Origin: Bacteroidia bacterium | GTDB lineage: Bacteria > Bacteroidota > Bacteroidia > B-17B0 > Aurantibacillaceae | Assembly (NCBI GenBank): GCA_014378485.1 | Contig: JACMNO010000013.1 | Span: forward strand, 1-64,000 | Reading direction: 5' to 3' | Length of the DNA stretch: 64,000 nucleotides | Shown: piece by piece, positions 45,567-54,734 of the stretch | How positions within the stretch are numbered: position 1 is the stretch's first letter | Layout: each line of letters opens with the position of its first letter | Made by a program: the position numbers and the translations under genes | The notes under the pieces: model-generated | What the model was told of the DNA's origin: nothing | Database searches by the model: none | Seen by the model: the letters and a program-made list of their open reading frames with translations, nothing else

Positions 45567-46931
45567 TTATTCTACATCATCACTCATCCAGTCTTTTGCC
45601 CGACTGATCAACGAATCAAAGAAATTTCCTACTTTTTGTTTAGAATGGCCTGTTACTTTTTTCTCTGCTTTTTGTTTTGCTTCAACAGTTTCAATTAATA
45701 CTTTTTCTTCTACTGCTTTTGTAGAATTGTTTCCGCGTTTTGCTTCACGTTCGTATTTTTCAATTCCTTTCATAACCAAACCAATACCAGTTGCATACAT
45801 TGGATTTTTTAATTCATCATCTGCGCCACCTAAATGTTCGTTCGGGGTGCCAATGCGGCAATCCATCCCTGTATTTTTCATCACCAGATGAGTCAAGTGT
45901 TTCAGTTGCGAACCACCACCGGTAATCACAATACCACCTGCTAATTTGCGTTCAAACCCCGACGACTTAATTTCAAATAACACGAATTCTAAAATTTCTT
46001 CCATTCGCGCTTCAATAATCTGAGCCAGTGTATTAACTGAAATTTCTTTATGCGGACGACCTCTTAGTCCCGGGATTGAGATTACTTCGTTTAATTGATT
46101 TTCCTGCGCCAAGGCTGACCCAAAACGCATTTTTAATTGTTCGGCCTGAGTTTTAATGATACCACATCCTTCTTTAATATCATCGGTAATGATGTTACCA
46201 CCAAAAGGAATTACCGCTGTGTGACGGATAATACTATCATAAAAAATAGCAACATCTGTTGTTCCACCACCAATATCAACTAATACAACACCTGCTTCTT
46301 TTTCTTCATCGGTTAATACCGCATCAGCGCTTGCCAATGGTTCTAAATGTAAATCAACTGTTTTTAATTTAGCTCTGTCAACACATTTGAAAATATTTTT
46401 TACGGCAGAAACCTGGCCGGTGATGATATGAAAGTTTCCTTCCAAACGGATTCCAGAATGCCCTATTGGGTTACGGATACCGCTTTCGTTATCTATGATA
46501 TATTCCTGTGGAATCACGTGAATAATTTCTTCACCCGGGCTCATCACTAAACGGTGCATGTTATCGATCAATTGATCCACATCGTTTTGAGATACTTCTT
46601 CGTCCAAAGATTTACGGGTAACCATTCCACGGTGCTGCATACTTTTGATATGTTGCCCGGCAATGCCCACAATTACTTCTTCGATATCTATGTTTGCTTT
46701 ATCGCCTGCAATTTTAATAGCCGCTTTAATAGACTCAATAGTTTGCTCAATATTAGCGACAACACCACGGTGTACACCCAAAGATTCGGATTTGCCGACG
46801 CTTAATATTTCTACTTTACCATGTTCGTTTTTATAACCAACGATCGCGGCAATTTTAGTTGTTCCGATATCTAGTCCTACAACTAGTTCAGCGTTATCTG
46901 GCATTTTTTTTACTGTTTGTTTATTGTCCAT
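45567..46931 (-). CDS. ftsA: Cell division protein FtsA
   Basis: FtsA is the actin-like membrane tether of FtsZ. The 454-residue protein has AELVVGLDIGTTKIAAIVG (phosphate 1, residues 14-32), the 1C domain region with VIVGIAGQHIKSMQHRG, phosphate 2 in GVVLVDIGGGTTDVAIF (about 213-229) and adenosine loop GIVITGGGSQLKHL (about 320-333). The C-terminal amphipathic helix is probably the basic SLISRAKDWMSDDVE. It is 146 bp before ftsZ and 4 bp after ftsQ, so ftsQ, ftsA and ftsZ form one unit with a repeat in the ftsA-ftsZ gap. The middle insertion KRGNNSTKAVEEKVLIE is normal for the phylum. Confidence 0.96.
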   Translation of the reverse strand: MDNKQTVKKMPDNAELVVGLDIGTTKIAAIVGYKNEHGKVEILSVGKSESLGVHRGVVANIEQTIESIKAAIKIAGDKANIDIEEVIVGIAGQHIKSMQHRGMVTRKSLDEEVSQNDVDQLIDNMHRLVMSPGEEIIHVIPQEYIIDNESGIRNPIGHSGIRLEGNFHIITGQVSAVKNIFKCVDRAKLKTVDLHLEPLASADAVLTDEEKEAGVVLVDIGGGTTDVAIFYDSIIRHTAVIPFGGNIITDDIKEGCGIIKTQAEQLKMRFGSALAQENQLNEVISIPGLRGRPHKEISVNTLAQIIEARMEEILEFVLFEIKSSGFERKLAGGIVITGGGSQLKHLTHLVMKNTGMDCRIGTPNEHLGGADDELKNPMYATGIGLVMKGIEKYEREAKRGNNSTKAVEEKVLIETVEAKQKAEKKVTGHSKQKVGNFFDSLISRAKDWMSDDVE

Positions 46932-46935
46932 AAAC

Positions 46936-47748
46936 TTATTTTTTAGTGCAAACCACTTGGTTCTTATATTTTATATTGATAGTGGAATATTTATTCCATC
47001 CATCTGTTTTATTTAATCCTTCGGTGTAAAATAATTTGAGTTTATCAAACTTTTCCTGGAAGTCTTTTGCTTCCCCGAAAATTATTTTATGATTCCCGAT
47101 CGAAGGATACAATTCCAACTCTTGATCATTCGTTATATTAATTTGATGTATCAGGCTTGCTAAAACAGAGTCTTTGGTAATAAATACCGAAATATTATAA
47201 ATGTCATCCAGTACACTTACTTTACTAAACAATTCATTTTTTGCAATGGCGCTTACAGGAAACTGGTAGCGTGTTGCAAACGCTTCGTTAATATTTCCTG
47301 TTGCTATCAATACCCGTGCTGTGTACTTGTCACTTAGGGGCATTAACTTTGATTGGTTGTCGATGTAATAACTTTCGCCATCTAAGTTCATTACGCGAAC
47401 CAATGGTGTACGTTGTCTCACATCAATTGTTACATCTCCGTTCACATCCACAGCAATATCTGCATTTTCAACTGCCGGGTGAGAGTTTAGTGCTTTTTCC
47501 AAACTGTTCACATCTATATTTTTTAGAGAAGTGTGTAAGATGGAATCGTTTCTTTCTTTAAAAAATTCTTTAACATCTTCTTCATCAATAAATGTGTTGA
47601 TCTCTGTATTGTTTACAGTTACCAGCAGGTTTTCAACTGTCACATTTTTCCCTTTTCCATTGGTAATGGCTAATGACGCAAACAGGCCTGATAATCCAAT
47701 AATCCAAAGAACGATGATAAATATTTTTCTTAAATTAATTTTTTTCAT
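46936..47748 (-). CDS. ftsQ: Cell division protein FtsQ
   Basis: FtsQ is a bitopic division protein that joins FtsL and FtsB at the septum. The 270-residue protein has a short cytoplasmic part, one TM helix (about 8-26) and the POTRA domain (about 35-110; NTFIDEEDVKEFFKERND and LEKALNSHPAVENADIAVD). The beta domain has YYIDNQSKLMPLSDKYTARVL. Sequence is diverged from enteric FtsQ, as is usual in Bacteroidota. It lies between murC (77 bp gap) and ftsA (4 bp gap). Confidence 0.9.
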   Translation of the reverse strand: MKKINLRKIFIIVLWIIGLSGLFASLAITNGKGKNVTVENLLVTVNNTEINTFIDEEDVKEFFKERNDSILHTSLKNIDVNSLEKALNSHPAVENADIAVDVNGDVTIDVRQRTPLVRVMNLDGESYYIDNQSKLMPLSDKYTARVLIATGNINEAFATRYQFPVSAIAKNELFSKVSVLDDIYNISVFITKDSVLASLIHQINITNDQELELYPSIGNHKIIFGEAKDFQEKFDKLKLFYTEGLNKTDGWNKYSTINIKYKNQVVCTKK

Positions 47749-47760
47749 TTTTACTTTTCG

Positions 47761-47790
47761 CTTCTCAACTTCGCTCCTAGTGACAATGTC
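47761..47790. repeat. Short worn palindromic repeat in the murC-ftsQ gap
   Basis: CTTCTCAACTTCGCTCCTAG followed by TGACAATG resembles a half of the Bacteroidota repeat of the type CTTCGACTCCGCTCAG-TGACA, here degraded. A relative is found at 61405-61429. Its effect, if any, is unknown. Confidence 0.4.
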
Positions 47791-47825
47791 TTTATCCCTG
47801 CTTTCACTTTAGTCTTTTCACTCCC

Positions 47826-49214
47826 TCAAATTTCTCCCATTAATAATACCTCAATCGGTTCAATCAATGTATCAATGTCTCCCGCTCCTAATGTCATTAA
47901 CACCTGTGAAGGGTGTGTTCTTAAAAATTCAACAACATTTTCTTTCTTCACCAAAAACTTTTCCCTGCATTTCATTTTATTTAGCAGCATTTGTGAATTG
48001 ATTCCTTCAATTGGTTTTTCCCTTGCGGGATAAATCTCCAGTAACACACATACATCCAATAGGTCAAGGCTTTCTGCAAAACCATCTGCGAAATCACGAG
48101 TACGTGAAAACAAATGCGGTTGAAAAATTCCTGTCACTTTTTTATCCGGGTATAATTGTTTTGCTGCGGTAATGGCAGCTCTCAACTCTTCCGGGTGATG
48201 CGCATAATCATCGATGTACACCATCGATTTTAATTTCACACGGTAATCAAACCTTCGTTTTACACCTTTAAAAGAACGGAGAGCTTTGTTAATCACATCA
48301 CCCTTAATGCCTAATTGTTGCGCAACAGCTATTGCTGCAATTGAATTCTCTACATTGTGCAAACCTGGTAACCCAATGGCTACTTGACTTACAGGCTCTA
48401 TCGGACTCTTGATGTTGTAACAAAATTCGCCATCAATAATTTCAATAGAATCGGCAGAATATTCAGTATCTAAATTTAGTGAGTAGATCAGGCGTTTGAC
48501 ATTGAGGTTCAAATCGTTATCAACATTTTTTTTAACAATCAAAAAACCATCCTTTTGAACCTGTTTCGCAAACTGTGTATAGGTTTGATGCATAGCATCT
48601 TGGTCACCGTAAATATCCAAATGATCTGCGTCAACACTGGTGATAACAGTGATGTAAGGATGAAGCGTTAAAAAGGATCGATCGTATTCATCGGCCTCAA
48701 CTACTACATAAGCATTTTTATCTTTAGCGTTACCAAGCAATAAATTAGTGTGATAGTTTTGAGAAATGCCACCTAAAAAAGCAAAACAATCAATACCTGC
48801 TGTTTTTAAAATATGTGCTACAAGAGTGGTGGTAGTTGTTTTTCCATGCGTGCCTGCAATTGCGATTGTTTTGAATTGTTTGGTGATTTCTCCCAATACC
48901 CAGGCACGCTTTTGTAAAACGTAGCCTTTATTTTGAAGATAAATAAACTCTTGGTGATCTCGTGGAACTGCCGGTGTATATATAATAAGTATCTCTTCTT
49001 TTTTATAGACGGCGAATAAATTTTCAACCAGTGTTTCATCTTCATGAAAATGAATTTGAATTCCTTCCGCCTGTAATTGTGCAGTTAAAGCTGTTTCTGT
49101 TTTATCGTAGCCATAAACTTCTTTTCCATAATGATTAAAATATCTTGCCAAAGCACTCATGCCAATGCCACCAACACCGAGGAAATAATATAGTTTATAA
49201 TCAAGTATGTTCAT
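47826..49214 (-). CDS. murC: UDP-N-acetylmuramate--L-alanine ligase
   Basis: MurC adds L-alanine to UDP-MurNAc, the first amino acid of the peptide stem. The 462-residue protein has the FLGVGGIGMSALA start (11-23), the ATP loop AIAGTHGKTTTTT (118-130), VVEADEYDRSFL (about 172-183), SVDADHLDIYGD and the C-terminal IDDYAHHPEELRAA (about 324-337). All Mur-ligase motifs are intact. It starts 6 bp after murG. L-Ala transfer is the expected role; some Bacteroidota MurC enzymes are permissive. Confidence 0.97.
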   Translation of the reverse strand: MNILDYKLYYFLGVGGIGMSALARYFNHYGKEVYGYDKTETALTAQLQAEGIQIHFHEDETLVENLFAVYKKEEILIIYTPAVPRDHQEFIYLQNKGYVLQKRAWVLGEITKQFKTIAIAGTHGKTTTTTLVAHILKTAGIDCFAFLGGISQNYHTNLLLGNAKDKNAYVVVEADEYDRSFLTLHPYITVITSVDADHLDIYGDQDAMHQTYTQFAKQVQKDGFLIVKKNVDNDLNLNVKRLIYSLNLDTEYSADSIEIIDGEFCYNIKSPIEPVSQVAIGLPGLHNVENSIAAIAVAQQLGIKGDVINKALRSFKGVKRRFDYRVKLKSMVYIDDYAHHPEELRAAITAAKQLYPDKKVTGIFQPHLFSRTRDFADGFAESLDLLDVCVLLEIYPAREKPIEGINSQMLLNKMKCREKFLVKKENVVEFLRTHPSQVLMTLGAGDIDTLIEPIEVLLMGEI

Positions 49215-49219
49215 GAGGA

Positions 49220-50329
49220 CTATAGAGTGTAGTTGGCTAATTTTAAAACTTCAAGGGCAATCACGTTGGCTGAATTATGAAATGCCATTTGACTGATGTT
49301 ATTTGTTAAGGTTACCTGTTGTTGCGTATTATTGATCAGAGCAATGGCGGTTGGTATTAAGGTGCTTTGCGCTACATCATCTCTTATTAATATGGCGGCC
49401 TGCTTATCCACTAATGCCATGGCGTTTTTTGTCTGATGATCTTCTGCGACATTTGGCGAAGGCACCAAAATACTTGGCATACCGATATTGCATAATTCAG
49501 ATACTGAACTGGCACCTGCTCTTGAGATCACGATATCGGCAGGGGCGTATGCAAAATCCATACGTGAAATAAATTCCATTGCGTATATATTATTGTCTGG
49601 GAATTTTTCCACCTGTTCCGTGGCTGTGGTATAATAGTTCTTACCTGTTTGCCATATTAATTGAATATTATTGTCGACTAGTTTTTGTAAGCTAACACCA
49701 ATGGATAAGTTTATCGTTCTGGCTCCAAGACTTCCGCCAATGACCAAAATGACTTTTTTGTTAGGGCTTAATTTAAAAAAGTTTATGGCTTCATCCTTAT
49801 GTTGTTTTACATCCGCCAAATCCTGCCGAACAGGGTTGCCTGTTAATAAAATCTTTTCTTTTGGAAAAAATTTTTCCATGCCTTCATAGGCTACACAAAT
49901 TTTACTCGCTTTTCTGGAAAGAAGTTTATTGGTGATGCCCGCGTAAGAATTTTGCTCCTGTAGTAACGCAGGAATATCAAAGTGAACTGCTGCTTTTAAT
50001 AATGGCCCGGAAGCATATCCTCCTGTTCCAACTACCACATCAGGTTTGTATTCTTTAATAATCTTTCTTGTTTTTAAGAGCGATTGTAAAATTAAGAATG
50101 GAAGTTTTAAATTGGAAAGTGTAAACCGTCTTTGCAGCCCTGCAATTGGCAACCCTATAATCTTGTAACCGGCATTAGGAATTTTTTCCATTTCCATTTT
50201 GCCCAAAGCTCCAACAAATAAAATATCAGCCTGAGGTACTAATTTTTTTATTTCATTAGCGATAGCTATCGCCGGGAAAATATGTCCTCCGGTTCCACCA
50301 CCACTTAATATGACTTTTAGTACTTTCAT
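49220..50329 (-). CDS. murG: Lipid II synthase MurG (undecaprenyl-PP-MurNAc-pentapeptide GlcNAc transferase)
   Basis: MurG adds GlcNAc to lipid I to make lipid II at the inner membrane. The 369-residue GT-B enzyme has SGGGTGGHIFPAIAIANE (9-26), GTGGYASGPLLKAA (about 106-119), LLQEQNSYAGITNKLLS and the donor site SGAGASSVSELCNIGMPSIL-like text (VISRAGASSVSELCNIG, about 263-279). HNLAEDHQTKNA closes the UDP site. Length fits. It lies between ftsW and murC in the classical order. Confidence 0.96.
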   Translation of the reverse strand: MKVLKVILSGGGTGGHIFPAIAIANEIKKLVPQADILFVGALGKMEMEKIPNAGYKIIGLPIAGLQRRFTLSNLKLPFLILQSLLKTRKIIKEYKPDVVVGTGGYASGPLLKAAVHFDIPALLQEQNSYAGITNKLLSRKASKICVAYEGMEKFFPKEKILLTGNPVRQDLADVKQHKDEAINFFKLSPNKKVILVIGGSLGARTINLSIGVSLQKLVDNNIQLIWQTGKNYYTTATEQVEKFPDNNIYAMEFISRMDFAYAPADIVISRAGASSVSELCNIGMPSILVPSPNVAEDHQTKNAMALVDKQAAILIRDDVAQSTLIPTAIALINNTQQQVTLTNNISQMAFHNSANVIALEVLKLANYTL

Positions 50330-50390
50330 GTTTTTATATTACTTCTTTTGTTCTTCATGTTACAGCGTAACTCGAAATGAAACTAATGCG

Positions 50391-51542
50391 TTATTCTGTA
50401 ATCATTTCTTTTTCTTTTATTCCGTCTTCATTTGATTTACTAACGCTTAGGATTATGCCTATTGAGATACAGGTAAACCAAATTGAGGTGCCTCCCATGC
50501 TTACCAAGGGTAACGGTTGCCCTGTTACGGGAAATAAATTAACGGCAACTGCCATATTAATGAGTGCCTGAAACACTAAACTGAAACTCAAACCAACGGC
50601 CATTAAACCTCCAAATGTTTTTTCTGAATCACGAAGAATCCGAATACCTCTGAATAATAAGACCATATATAAGAAAATCATAAAGAATCCTGTGAATAAA
50701 CCGTATTCTTCAATAATGATTGCGTAAATAAAATCATTATGAGCTTGTGGTAGAAACGCTCGTTGTGTGCTATTACCGGGGCCTTTGCCGATGATGCCGC
50801 CTGTAGCGATCGCAATCTTCGCCTGTTCACTTTGGTAATTACTATCTGAGTCTCCTTTGCTAAAATTCTCAATCCGTGCTTTCCATGTGCCCCCTCGCCT
50901 TAACAGGTCAGGAAACTGGTATATGATAACACCTAATAATAAAGCAAATCCTATGCAACCGCTTAAAATGTAAAGTATAAATTTTATTTTTATACGTCCT
51001 ACAAACATCAAAAAAAGACAATTCATGAACAATAGTGCTGCAGTAGAAAAATTTGCCGGTAGTATTAGTGCGCAAATTACCCCTATTGGAATCAATAAAT
51101 ATTTTATAACTGTTTTGAATTCCTCTAACTGCCCCTGCCGGATTGTTAATGTTCTCGCAACAAATATGAGTAAGATGATTTTTGCCAAATCCGATGATTG
51201 AAATGATAACCCTAACCCTGGTATTTCAATCCATCGACTTGCTTCACCGGCGCTAACACCTTTTAATAATGTAAACAGTAATATTGGAATTACTAAAAAT
51301 ATACCAATTTGTGCCGCGCGCGAAAACAATGTGTATTTTAATTTATGTATAAAATACATAATAACAAGCCCACACATAATCAGGAAAGCATGCTTAATTA
51401 AAAACACTTCCGCATTTCCTTGTTTAAATTTATTGGCTAATGTCACAACTGAACTATACACTACTAAAATCGAAAGTAATGATAAAAGAAAAACGATCGC
51501 CCAGATCACTCTATCTCCTTTTAAGTATGCGAATTGTTTCAT
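50391..51542 (-). CDS. ftsW: Septal peptidoglycan glycosyltransferase FtsW
   Basis: FtsW is the SEDS polymerase that acts with FtsI at the division septum. The 383-residue protein has about ten TM helices. The SEDS landmarks are GASRWIEIPGLGLSFQSSDLAKI (about 95-117), GGIIGKGPGNSTQRAFLPQAHNDFIYAIIIEEYG (about 245-278) and the C-terminal MAVAVNLFPVTGQPLPLVSMGGTSI (about 328-352). The catalytic acidic residue is expected in the QAHNDFIYA loop. It starts 87 bp after the MurD-tail gene stop (51629), with a palindromic repeat in that gap, and lies 62 bp before murG. Confidence 0.95.
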   Translation of the reverse strand: MKQFAYLKGDRVIWAIVFLLSLLSILVVYSSVVTLANKFKQGNAEVFLIKHAFLIMCGLVIMYFIHKLKYTLFSRAAQIGIFLVIPILLFTLLKGVSAGEASRWIEIPGLGLSFQSSDLAKIILLIFVARTLTIRQGQLEEFKTVIKYLLIPIGVICALILPANFSTAALLFMNCLFLMFVGRIKIKFILYILSGCIGFALLLGVIIYQFPDLLRRGGTWKARIENFSKGDSDSNYQSEQAKIAIATGGIIGKGPGNSTQRAFLPQAHNDFIYAIIIEEYGLFTGFFMIFLYMVLLFRGIRILRDSEKTFGGLMAVGLSFSLVFQALINMAVAVNLFPVTGQPLPLVSMGGTSIWFTCISIGIILSVSKSNEDGIKEKEMITE

Positions 51543-51568
51543 TAGTTTATTATTTGTTTTGATGTATA

Positions 51569-51624
51569 GTCACCCTGAACTTGTTTCAGGGCATAATGAG
51601 ATGCTGAATCAAGTTCAGCATGAC
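51569..51624. repeat. Palindromic repeat in the gap before ftsW
   Basis: GTCACCCTGAACTTGTTTCA ... TTCAGCATGAC makes an imperfect palindrome of 56 bp. It contains two small stems, CCCTGAA CTTGT TTCAGGG and TGCTGAA TCAAG TTCAGCA. The same text is known to me as a widespread dispersed repeat in Bacteroidota genomes. It lies just after the stop of the MurD-like gene (51629). Confidence 0.75.
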
Positions 51625-51628
51625 AATA

Positions 51629-52099
51629 CTATTCAGTCTTGATCAATACCAGCTCTTTAAATTTATTACCTCTGTTCTTGTAATTATCAAAAGGATCAAA
51701 ACTTGGACAGGCCGGTGAAAATAAGACCGCCTGATTTTTAATGGCTTTTGCTTTTGAGAGAGCTACTGCACTTTCTAAGTTCTCAGCTACAATCACCATA
51801 ACATGTTTATTAAAAATATTTTTTATTTCAGAGAAACGTCTTCCAAAATAAATCACTGTTTTAATGTTGTAATAATTGATATTTGCGAACCAGGAATAAT
51901 CAGTTTTCAGGTCATCTCCTCCCAAAATAAGTACAATTTCTGTGTCCACAGAATTAATACTTTCAACGGCAAGTTTAGCGTTTGTTGCTTTGGAATCATT
52001 AATGAAAGTGACCTCATTAATATTCGCAACAAATTCAAAGCTATGATCTGTTTCCCTACTTATTGAAAACGTTTTCTGGCCAAGTGCAGTCTCTTTCAT
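51629..52099 (-). CDS. Stand-alone MurD C-terminal-domain paralogue
   Basis: This intact 156-residue gene starts 2 nt after the murD stop and covers only the MurD C-terminal domain. EFVANINEVTFINDSKATNA matches EFVASINGIEFINDTKATNI of the neighbouring MurD; IVLILGGDD matches TVLILGGQD; FSPACPSFDPFDNYKNRG matches LSPACASFDLFQNYEDRG. The residues that hold D-glutamate and phosphate in MurD (Lys and Thr in KAT, Ser in SPAC, Phe in SFD) are kept. The UDP-binding and ATP-binding domains are missing, so it cannot be a ligase alone. A tandem partial duplication seems likely. It may be a regulator or a scaffold partner of MurD. Confidence 0.85.
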   Translation of the reverse strand: MKETALGQKTFSISRETDHSFEFVANINEVTFINDSKATNAKLAVESINSVDTEIVLILGGDDLKTDYSWFANINYYNIKTVIYFGRRFSEIKNIFNKHVMVIVAENLESAVALSKAKAIKNQAVLFSPACPSFDPFDNYKNRGNKFKELVLIKTE

Positions 52100-52101
52100 T
52101 T

Positions 52102-53448
52102 TTATAGCCCTCTTACAGCTGATTTAAATTGAACACCTCTGTCTTCGTAGTTTTGGAATAAATCAAAACTTGCACAAGCAGGAGATAATAAAACGGCATC
52201 TCCTTTTGTTGCTAACTTATAGCACATTGCTACTGCTTCTGCTGCAGAACCGGCCTCCATGATAGTTTCCACAGAACCTTTGAAAGCTTTGATGATTTTT
52301 TTATTATCAACACCTAAACAAACGATTGCTTTTACTTTTTCTTTTACAAGATCAACTAATTCATCGTAATTGTTTCCTTTGTCTTGTCCGCCTAATATTA
52401 AGACAGTTGGTTTTTGCATACTTTCCAGAGCATACCAGGTTGAGTTGATGTTGGTTGCTTTTGTATCGTTAATGAATTCAATGCCATTGATTGAGGCAAC
52501 AAATTCTAAACGGTGTTCAACATTTACGAAATCTTCAAGGCTTTCACGGATAATGTCTTTACGTATGTCTACGATACGCGCTGCTAATGAAGCAGCCATT
52601 GAATTGTAAACATTATGTTTACCAGCAAGAGCCAATTGTTCTATTGTCATGATTAAGGGTTTAGGGTTATTATTATAATTAAGGGTTATTTCATTTTTTT
52701 GTAAGAAGGCGCCATTTCCTTCAATTGTTTTTTTAATACTGAATGGAATTTTTGTAGCATAAACCTGCGAATGCTTCATAAAATCTTCCATCACTACATC
52801 ATCGGCGCAATAGATAAAGGCATCGTCCTTTGTTTGGTTTTGAGTAATACGGAATTTTGAAGCCACGTAATTCTCAAATTTGTAATCGTACCTGTCTAAA
52901 TGATCCGGTGTAATGTTTAACAACACTGCTATATCTGCTTTAAAATCAAACATTCCATCTAACTGGAAGCTGCTTAATTCCAAAACGTAGTAATCAAAAT
53001 TCTCTTTCGCTACCTGATAGGCAAAACTCTTTCCAACGTTACCACCTAAACCTACGTTGTATCCTGCTTTTTGAAGAATGTGATATGTTAGTAGGGTAGT
53101 AGTAGTTTTTCCGTTACTGCCTGTAATGCAAATTGTTTTAGCGTTTGTATATCTTCCTGCAAATTCTATTTCTGAAATGATAGGAATGTTTTTTTCTTTC
53201 GCTTTTTGGATCAATACTATTTTATCAGGAATACCCGGACTCTTAATGATCTCGCTTGCATTTAAAATTAAATCTTCAGTATGCATTCCTTCTTCAAATG
53301 GAATATTATTGCTGATCAATTCTGTTTTATATTTTTCTTGAATCAAACCCTTGTCAGATACAAACACGCTAAAGCCTTTTGACTGTGCTAAAATTGCACT
53401 GCCAACTCCGCTTTCGCCGCTACCTAATATCACAATTCGTTTGTTCAA
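52102..53448 (-). CDS. murD: UDP-N-acetylmuramoyl-L-alanine--D-glutamate ligase
   Basis: MurD adds D-glutamate to UDP-MurNAc-L-Ala. The 448-residue protein has ILGSGESGVGSAILA (7-21), the ATP loop ICITGSNGKTTTTLLT (106-121), ELSSFQLDG, NITPDHLDRYD and the C-terminal INDTKATNINSTWYAL. LILGGQDKG and LLSPACASFDLFQNY are also present. All three domains are complete. It is 7 bp after mraY and 2 bp before the short paralogue. It is one of the best supported genes here. Confidence 0.97.
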   Translation of the reverse strand: MNKRIVILGSGESGVGSAILAQSKGFSVFVSDKGLIQEKYKTELISNNIPFEEGMHTEDLILNASEIIKSPGIPDKIVLIQKAKEKNIPIISEIEFAGRYTNAKTICITGSNGKTTTTLLTYHILQKAGYNVGLGGNVGKSFAYQVAKENFDYYVLELSSFQLDGMFDFKADIAVLLNITPDHLDRYDYKFENYVASKFRITQNQTKDDAFIYCADDVVMEDFMKHSQVYATKIPFSIKKTIEGNGAFLQKNEITLNYNNNPKPLIMTIEQLALAGKHNVYNSMAASLAARIVDIRKDIIRESLEDFVNVEHRLEFVASINGIEFINDTKATNINSTWYALESMQKPTVLILGGQDKGNNYDELVDLVKEKVKAIVCLGVDNKKIIKAFKGSVETIMEAGSAAEAVAMCYKLATKGDAVLLSPACASFDLFQNYEDRGVQFKSAVRGL

Positions 53449-53454
53449 TTTTGT

Positions 53455-54732
53455 TTATCTTAATTTTAATGTTACAATAGTGAGTGCTGCCAGCGTGATT
53501 CCAATAATGAAAAAACGCATAACAATTTTTGATTCATGAAATCCAACCTTTTGATAATGATGGTGTAAAGGAGCCATTTTAAATAGGCGGTTGGCTTTAG
53601 CAAATTCGAGTCCGTGTTTTTTCTTTTGGTATTTAAAATAATACACTTGTAAGATCACGGAAACATTTTCTACTAAGAAAATACCACACAAAATAGGGAT
53701 CAATAATTCTTTACGGATAGCAATGGCAAATACTGCAATGATCCCGCCGATTGCAAGGCTTCCGGTATCACCCATAAAAACCTGAGCCGGGTAAGCGTTG
53801 TACCATAAAAAACCAACACACGCTCCAACAAAGGCTGCCATAAACACCACGAGTTCGCCCGTATTAGGAATGTACATAATATTTAAATAATCCGCAAAAA
53901 CTGTATTGCCGCTTACATACGCTAAAATTCCAAGAGTTGCACCAATGATCGCGCTTGTTCCTGCTGCCAACCCATCAATGCCATCGGTGATATTTGCTCC
54001 ATTTGATACCGCAGTTACAATCAGGATCACAATGGGAATAAATATTAACCAACCATAATCAACTGCTTTATCTCCCATAAAGGACAAGATTCGCGTATAA
54101 TCAAATTCATTATTTTTTACGAAAGGAATGGTGGTCTTAAGTGTTTTTGTTGCTGTTGAAGCATACTTTGGAATTGTTAAGTTTTTTTGGACTCCAGTTA
54201 ATTCATCAAAATTATTGTTTTCATAGTAGCTGGGACTGTTTGCTGTAACACGTTCTTTGATCACCACATCGGGATGAAAATAAAATACAGCACCAACCAA
54301 TAATCCAATACCAATTTGTCCAACAACTTTGAATTTTCCTTTCAATCCTTCTTTGTTTTTCTTGAAAACTTTAATGTAATCGTCCATAAAACCAATACTT
54401 CCCAGCCAAACAGTGGAGATCAGCATTAAAACAATATAAATGTTGTGGACCTTAGCAAATAATAGTGTAGGAATAATGATAGCCGCCAGAATAATTAAAC
54501 CACCCATGGTTGGTGTTCCTGCTTTTTCTTTTTGTCCTTCCAAACCTAATTCCCTTATGGTTTCGCCAATTTGTTTTTTGCGGATGAAATTGATGATGCG
54601 TTTACCAAATACCATCGTAATGATAAGAGAAGTCAATAACGCCAAAGCCGCCCTAAATGAGATGTATTGAAACACTCCGGCTCCCGGAAAGTTAAAGTGT
54701 TGATCTAAGTATTGGAATAAGTAGTAAAACAT
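53455..54732 (-). CDS. mraY: Phospho-N-acetylmuramoyl-pentapeptide transferase MraY
   Basis: MraY makes lipid I from undecaprenyl phosphate and UDP-MurNAc-pentapeptide. The 425-residue protein has about ten TM helices. Catalytic and magnesium residues are in [12 protein letters not shown] (about 118-129, DDxxK-type pair), [12 protein letters not shown] (about 245-256) and [12 protein letters not shown] (about 315-326); [10 protein letters not shown] sits near the C-terminus. A 60-residue insertion between helices 5 and 6 (about 165-220) makes it longer than the enteric form and is common in Bacteroidota. It is 3 bp after murE. Confidence 0.96.
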   Translation of the reverse strand: MFYYLFQYLDQHFNFPGAGVFQYISFRAALALLTSLIITMVFGKRIINFIRKKQIGETIRELGLEGQKEKAGTPTMGGLIILAAIIIPTLLFAKVHNIYIVLMLISTVWLGSIGFMDDYIKVFKKNKEGLKGKFKVVGQIGIGLLVGAVFYFHPDVVIKERVTANSPSYYENNNFDELTGVQKNLTIPKYASTATKTLKTTIPFVKNNEFDYTRILSFMGDKAVDYGWLIFIPIVILIVTAVSNGANITDGIDGLAAGTSAIIGATLGILAYVSGNTVFADYLNIMYIPNTGELVVFMAAFVGACVGFLWYNAYPAQVFMGDTGSLAIGGIIAVFAIAIRKELLIPILCGIFLVENVSVILQVYYFKYQKKKHGLEFAKANRLFKMAPLHHHYQKVGFHESKIVMRFFIIGITLAALTIVTLKLR

Positions 54733-54734
54733 GT

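Noticed and set aside
45508..45891. 127-codon open frame on the plus strand
   Set aside because: It overlaps the 3' end of ftsA antisense and mirrors its codon bias; no family resemblance.
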